DNA of 64,000 bases. Origin: Bacteroidota bacterium (lineage in GTDB: Bacteria; Bacteroidota; Bacteroidia; Bacteroidales; VadinHA17). Under the pieces are notes generated by a model. It worked only from the letters and a program-made list of their open reading frames with translations. It made no database searches and had not been told where the DNA came from. How positions within the stretch are numbered: the first letter of the stretch is position 1; each line of letters starts with the position of its first letter. The DNA lies in NCBI GenBank assembly GCA_003250475.1, contig QKGI01000016.1:1-64000 (forward strand). The letters run 5' to 3'. Position numbers and translations under genes: made by a program. Of this stretch, positions 60,977-64,000 are shown in pieces.

Positions 60977-61852
60977 CTACTTTTCCCAGGGCGGTTTCAC
61001 GGGTAATGATCTCCGGAACTCGCTGATCAGTTTTTCCTGGTACCCGCCCTTGTATTTTCCTGCGATAAACATTTCGAGTGCCTCATCAAAGAATCGTTTC
61101 CATGATCTGTCCTCGTCTCCCGGGATCACCGGGAAGAAGAGTGCCCCGTTGTCGGTTGCTGCCTTAAGGTCGCCAGGGGCATCTCCTATCATCAAAATTC
61201 GGTCAATATCGTATTTCCCTTTGGCAGCCATTGATATATGCTCAGTTTTTGTTCCCTGCTCCTGGCCCGCTATTGCTCTTACATATCTGTTTATCGAGTG
61301 TTCCTCCCACTCTCTTACCAGTGCCTCCCGGGGGGTCTGTGATACAACCACAGCATCAGCCATAGTGCTTAGCTTTTCTATTGACCTGCGGGCCCAGGGG
61401 AACGGTGGTACATCACGCAACCATTTTGCTATATCTTCATTCACGGCAAGAGTCCATAAAAGGACCTGATTAAGGGCAGGGCTGGGGTTGTTACCGGCAT
61501 ATTCTCTAAAGGCCTGGTTTCCAAGCCTGCTCTCTATGCTGATCCATTCCCTGAGAGGATCCATGTCGGGGAGTTTAAAATCAAGTTCCCTTACCTCTTT
61601 TCTTGCAGCCAGCATTTCCATCACCTTCACCAATGCCGGGAAACGGTTCATTCCCCTGGTTACCGAATAGAGGTTAACAAACTCCCATGTCTCCCTGACA
61701 TACTTTGATATGGCAAAAAGCCCGAAATATTTGACAGTATCTGGACAGAAAAACTCTTTGTGTTTCACCTCCATTGTGTTGAAAACACAACCGTCAGAAT
61801 CAATACCGATGAAGTATTCTTTCTCCGGTTTCAGATCCTCAAGAATGTTCAT
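60977..61852 (-). CDS. HAD-family hydrolase in the sugar-acid operon
   Basis: 291 residues. Motif I reads IDSDGCVFNTM (DxD followed by Gly-Cys rather than Gly-Thr). A large cap of about 130 residues follows, then VVVSQTPREALV (motif II), a lysine in EQGTKTEHI and motif IV LMIGDAPGDLKAA. This is a phosphatase-type HAD protein with an enlarged, unusual cap, so the substrate is probably larger or specific. It lies between the SDR (59-nt gap) and the LarA-like gene (5-nt gap). A sugar- or sugar-acid-phosphate is a reasonable guess; I cannot name it. Confidence 0.82.
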   Translation of the reverse strand: MNILEDLKPEKEYFIGIDSDGCVFNTMEVKHKEFFCPDTVKYFGLFAISKYVRETWEFVNLYSVTRGMNRFPALVKVMEMLAARKEVRELDFKLPDMDPLREWISIESRLGNQAFREYAGNNPSPALNQVLLWTLAVNEDIAKWLRDVPPFPWARRSIEKLSTMADAVVVSQTPREALVREWEEHSINRYVRAIAGQEQGTKTEHISMAAKGKYDIDRILMIGDAPGDLKAATDNGALFFPVIPGDEDRSWKRFFDEALEMFIAGKYKGGYQEKLISEFRRSLPVKPPWEK

Positions 61853-61911
61853 TATGTTAGCTTCCGATCGTTATCTGTGTTATTACAATAAAAAGGCAAT
61901 ATTGTTCCCAT

Positions 61912-62757
61912 CTATACTCCGCTGTAGGCACTGAAGCCACCGTCAACAGGTATCACAACGCCAGTAACGAATGATGATGTGTCTGACAGCAGGTATAGCA
62001 TTGTGCCTACCAGCTCTTCGGGTTCAGCATACCGCCCCATAGGTGTGGCTGAAATAATCTTCTTTCCTCTCGGGGTCATGTCTCCGGTCTTCTCGTCAGT
62101 AAGCAGGAACCGGTTCTGGTTTGTCAGCAGGAATCCCGGCGCTATGGCATTCACCCTGACCCCTGAGGGAGCAAAATGAACAGCCAGCCATTGTGTGAAG
62201 TTGTTGATGGCTGCCTTTGCGGCTGAGTAAGCGGGGATCTTTGTCAGAGGCCTGTAGGCATTCATCGACGATATATTCAGAATGACACCGCTGCCTTTCA
62301 TAATCATATCCTCTGCAAGGATCATAGTGGGCAGCACAGTGCCTTTAAAATTAAGATCGAATACCCCGTCAAAGCCTGCTATGTCAAGGTCAAAGAATGT
62401 TCCATCCAGGTCGTTGTCATCCCTTTTGATAAACTCTTTCGCTGTTGTTGCAGTAGCCTTGTTGCCGCCTGCACAGTTTATCAGGATGTCCAGTTTTCCG
62501 AATGCTGACCTTATCTCATCACGCGCTTTAAGGAGCGATTCCCTGTCGGTCACGCTTGCACCAATGGTGGCCGCAAGTGATGTGTCATCACTCTTTGCCA
62601 GCTCTGATGCGGTTATTGCATCACTAGCAGGTTTCAGATCCAGTATTATTACTTTCACTCCGGCATCACAGAGTCCCCTGACGAGAGTCTGTCCAATCAC
62701 ACCGCTACCACCGGTAATGGCAGCAACTTTTCCATTCAGGTCATTAAAGTCAGTCAT
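61912..62757 (-). CDS. SDR oxidoreductase, probable D-mannonate/gluconate dehydrogenase type
   Basis: 281 residues from ATG 62757; the frame runs 16 codons further up without support. Classical SDR: cofactor loop ITGGSGVIGQTL, NCAGG, Ser of NISSMN, and the catalytic Y-x-x-x-K in PAYSAAKAAINNF, then VNAIAPGFLLT. The insertion around NKATATTAKEFIKRDD is typical of the Bacteroidota and Firmicutes SDRs annotated as D-mannonate oxidoreductase (UxuB function, unrelated to the E. coli enzyme). It lies 16 nt downstream of a hexuronate-type transporter, which supports a role in uronate or aldonate oxidation-reduction. Exact substrate not provable here. Confidence 0.82.
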   Translation of the reverse strand: MTDFNDLNGKVAAITGGSGVIGQTLVRGLCDAGVKVIILDLKPASDAITASELAKSDDTSLAATIGASVTDRESLLKARDEIRSAFGKLDILINCAGGNKATATTAKEFIKRDDNDLDGTFFDLDIAGFDGVFDLNFKGTVLPTMILAEDMIMKGSGVILNISSMNAYRPLTKIPAYSAAKAAINNFTQWLAVHFAPSGVRVNAIAPGFLLTNQNRFLLTDEKTGDMTPRGKKIISATPMGRYAEPEELVGTMLYLLSDTSSFVTGVVIPVDGGFSAYSGV

Positions 62758-62773
62758 ATGAAACAGGTTTCTA

Positions 62774-64000
62774 TTATAATTCAATGGGTTTATATTTTGG
62801 AACAAGCATCTTCATTACCACCCATCCGATAAGGTAAGCTACTGCGCATATGCAGAAGATGATAAAGTAGCCGGCCCTTATCCCTTCGAATCCGAAGAAC
62901 TTCATTGGCTGGGTAACATACTGGGCGCCGTTTGCCAGCAGTTCTTTTGTCATAACTGTCACGGAGCCGTCTGTCATCGTGCTTCCTGAAGCGAAGTCAA
63001 AGAGAGCTCCTGAGCCTTTATTTATTATAAACGATCCGATACCTCCGGCCATCCCGCCTATGCCCGTGATGGTAGCGACAGCCGATTTAGGGAACATGTC
63101 GCCGATGGTTGAAAAGAGGTTAGCAGACCAGGCCTGGTGTGCAGCGGCGGCAATTCCGATGATAATAACCGGGAACCAGTAGGAGAGATGCCCCAGCGGT
63201 TGAGCCAGCAGTGCCAGGAGGGGGAAGAATGCAAAGATCAGCATGGCACGCATGCGTCCGGCATAAGGATTCAGCCCTAGTTTGTCGACGAAATATTTTG
63301 GAAGCCAGCCTCCTATTATGGAGAGCATAACCACAGCATAAAGGACAAATATAAGGAGCTTTGCCATGGAGGTGTCAGAGGTCAGACCGTACACATCACT
63401 CAGGTAGGCCGGTGTCCAGAAGAGGTAAAACCACCATACGCCGTCTGTCATGAATTTCCCAAATGCGAATGCCCAGGTTTGTTTATATCTGAAGCATTGT
63501 TTGAAAGACATCTTTTTCTCTGTCTTTTCAACGTTGTTATTTGCTATGGTCTCTGCAATGGTGTCCTGGTTGATGTAATCCAGTTCTGCCTTATTTACCC
63601 TCGGGTGAACATCCGGCTTCTTATACATGAACACCCAGAATCCCATCCAGATAAATCCAATGGCGCCAATGGCTATGAAGGCCATTTCCCATCCGTAACT
63701 GGCCGCTATCACCGGTATGGTAAGCGGGGCGGCAAGAGCTCCGATCTGTGCTCCGGAATTGAATATGCTGGTTGAAAATGCCCTGTCTTTCTTCGGGAAA
63801 AACTCGGCAGTGGTTTTAATGGCTGCCGGGAAGTTGCCCGCCTCCCCCAGTGCCAGAACAAACCGGGAGAATATGAATAGCGTAACACTGACAGTTGCCA
63901 CCATACCGACATTATCTACAGTACCGATGAGGTTACGGGCTTCCTGAAACCCGACAAGCCATCTCCCTGTGGTAATACCCGATGTAGCTATGCCGCAGAA
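62774..64000 (-). CDS. MFS transporter, hexuronate (ExuT)-like, 5' partial
   Basis: The frame stays open to the window edge, so the N terminus is missing; 408 residues are visible. Anion:cation symporter-family segments are present: GEAGNFPAAIKTTAEFFPKKDRA (shortened: GEAGNFPAAIKTTAEF), SGAQIGALAAPL, and LNPYAGRMRAML. At least nine membrane helices remain. The closest types are hexuronate or aldonate symporters. Located at the head of an operon with an SDR, HAD and LarA-like gene, it likely imports the sugar acid they process. No other transporter of this kind is in the window. Confidence 0.85.
   Translation of the reverse strand, partial: FCGIATSGITTGRWLVGFQEARNLIGTVDNVGMVATVSVTLFIFSRFVLALGEAGNFPAAIKTTAEFFPKKDRAFSTSIFNSGAQIGALAAPLTIPVIAASYGWEMAFIAIGAIGFIWMGFWVFMYKKPDVHPRVNKAELDYINQDTIAETIANNNVEKTEKKMSFKQCFRYKQTWAFAFGKFMTDGVWWFYLFWTPAYLSDVYGLTSDTSMAKLLIFVLYAVVMLSIIGGWLPKYFVDKLGLNPYAGRMRAMLIFAFFPLLALLAQPLGHLSYWFPVIIIGIAAAAHQAWSANLFSTIGDMFPKSAVATITGIGGMAGGIGSFIINKGSGALFDFASGSTMTDGSVTVMTKELLANGAQYVTQPMKFFGFEGIRAGYFIIFCICAVAYLIGWVVMKMLVPKYKPIEL

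Overview
The window reads as chromosome of an anaerobic member of the Bacteroidota, most likely Bacteroidales. Supporting features are two SusC/SusD pairs, a type IX secretion C-terminal sorting domain, frequent lipoproteins, Bacteroidota-style -7 boxes (TAnnTTTG), and a heterodisulfide-reductase-like electron-transfer operon typical of anaerobes. Genes are dense and intact. I see no rRNA, tRNA, CRISPR array, prophage or insertion sequence. The first and last genes are cut by the window edges.

Layout. (1) 1-3797 (+): tightly overlapping hdrB (partial), a short hdrA-like flavoprotein, an hdrC-like ferredoxin and a membrane-bound HdrE/HdrD-like fusion. A small lipoprotein follows at 3941-4495. 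(2) 4519-14171 (-): purL, photolyase, an exported MEMO1-like protein, a DUF4126 membrane protein, a serine beta-lactamase-like hydrolase and a secreted GH18 enzyme with a T9SS tail. (3) 14195-16667 (-): FadR/GntR regulator, murQ and a MurNAc/GlcNAc kinase. (4) 16869-33288 (+): one very compact operon of amidase, GT2, DUF4922, SpoIID/LytB, GH9-deacetylase, AmpG-like permease, FAD/Fe-S D-2-hydroxyacid (D-lactate type) dehydrogenase and a NagB/PIG-L fusion. (5) 33298-34554 (-): NamZ-type DUF1343 exo-muramidase, divergent from NlpC/P60 endopeptidase and L-Ala-D/L-Glu epimerase (+). (6) 37269-48626 (+): two susC/susD pairs plus a lipoprotein. (7) 48692-54826 (-): M3 peptidase, DUF3127 protein, cyclophilin, two FKBPs, mnmD, a 15-bp tandem repeat tract and a HAD phosphatase. 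(8) 55003-64000 (-): transketolase, 6-phosphogluconate dehydrogenase, pdxB, a LarA-like racemase/epimerase, HAD, SDR and a hexuronate-type MFS transporter (partial).

The most coherent system is 14195-48626, which I interpret as a peptidoglycan or muropeptide scavenging and recycling island. It has outer-membrane SusC/D receptors and lipoprotein or secreted hydrolases (NlpC/P60, NamZ, amidase, GH9-deacetylase). It also has an AmpG-type permease, a MurNAc kinase and MurQ, which yields GlcNAc-6-P plus D-lactate. An apparent D-lactate oxidase could dispose of the lactate, a NagB fused to a deacetylase-like domain could process the amino sugar, and a dipeptide epimerase could process the stem peptide. 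A GntR/FadR regulator sits in the island, and candidate GntR-type operator half-site palindromes occur at three of its promoters. A second possible system is a sugar-acid route at the right end (MFS, SDR, HAD, LarA-like, 2-hydroxyacid dehydrogenase, Gnd, transketolase), in which the LarA homolog may be a hexonate 2-epimerase.

All functional assignments come from reading the sequence. No database search was run.
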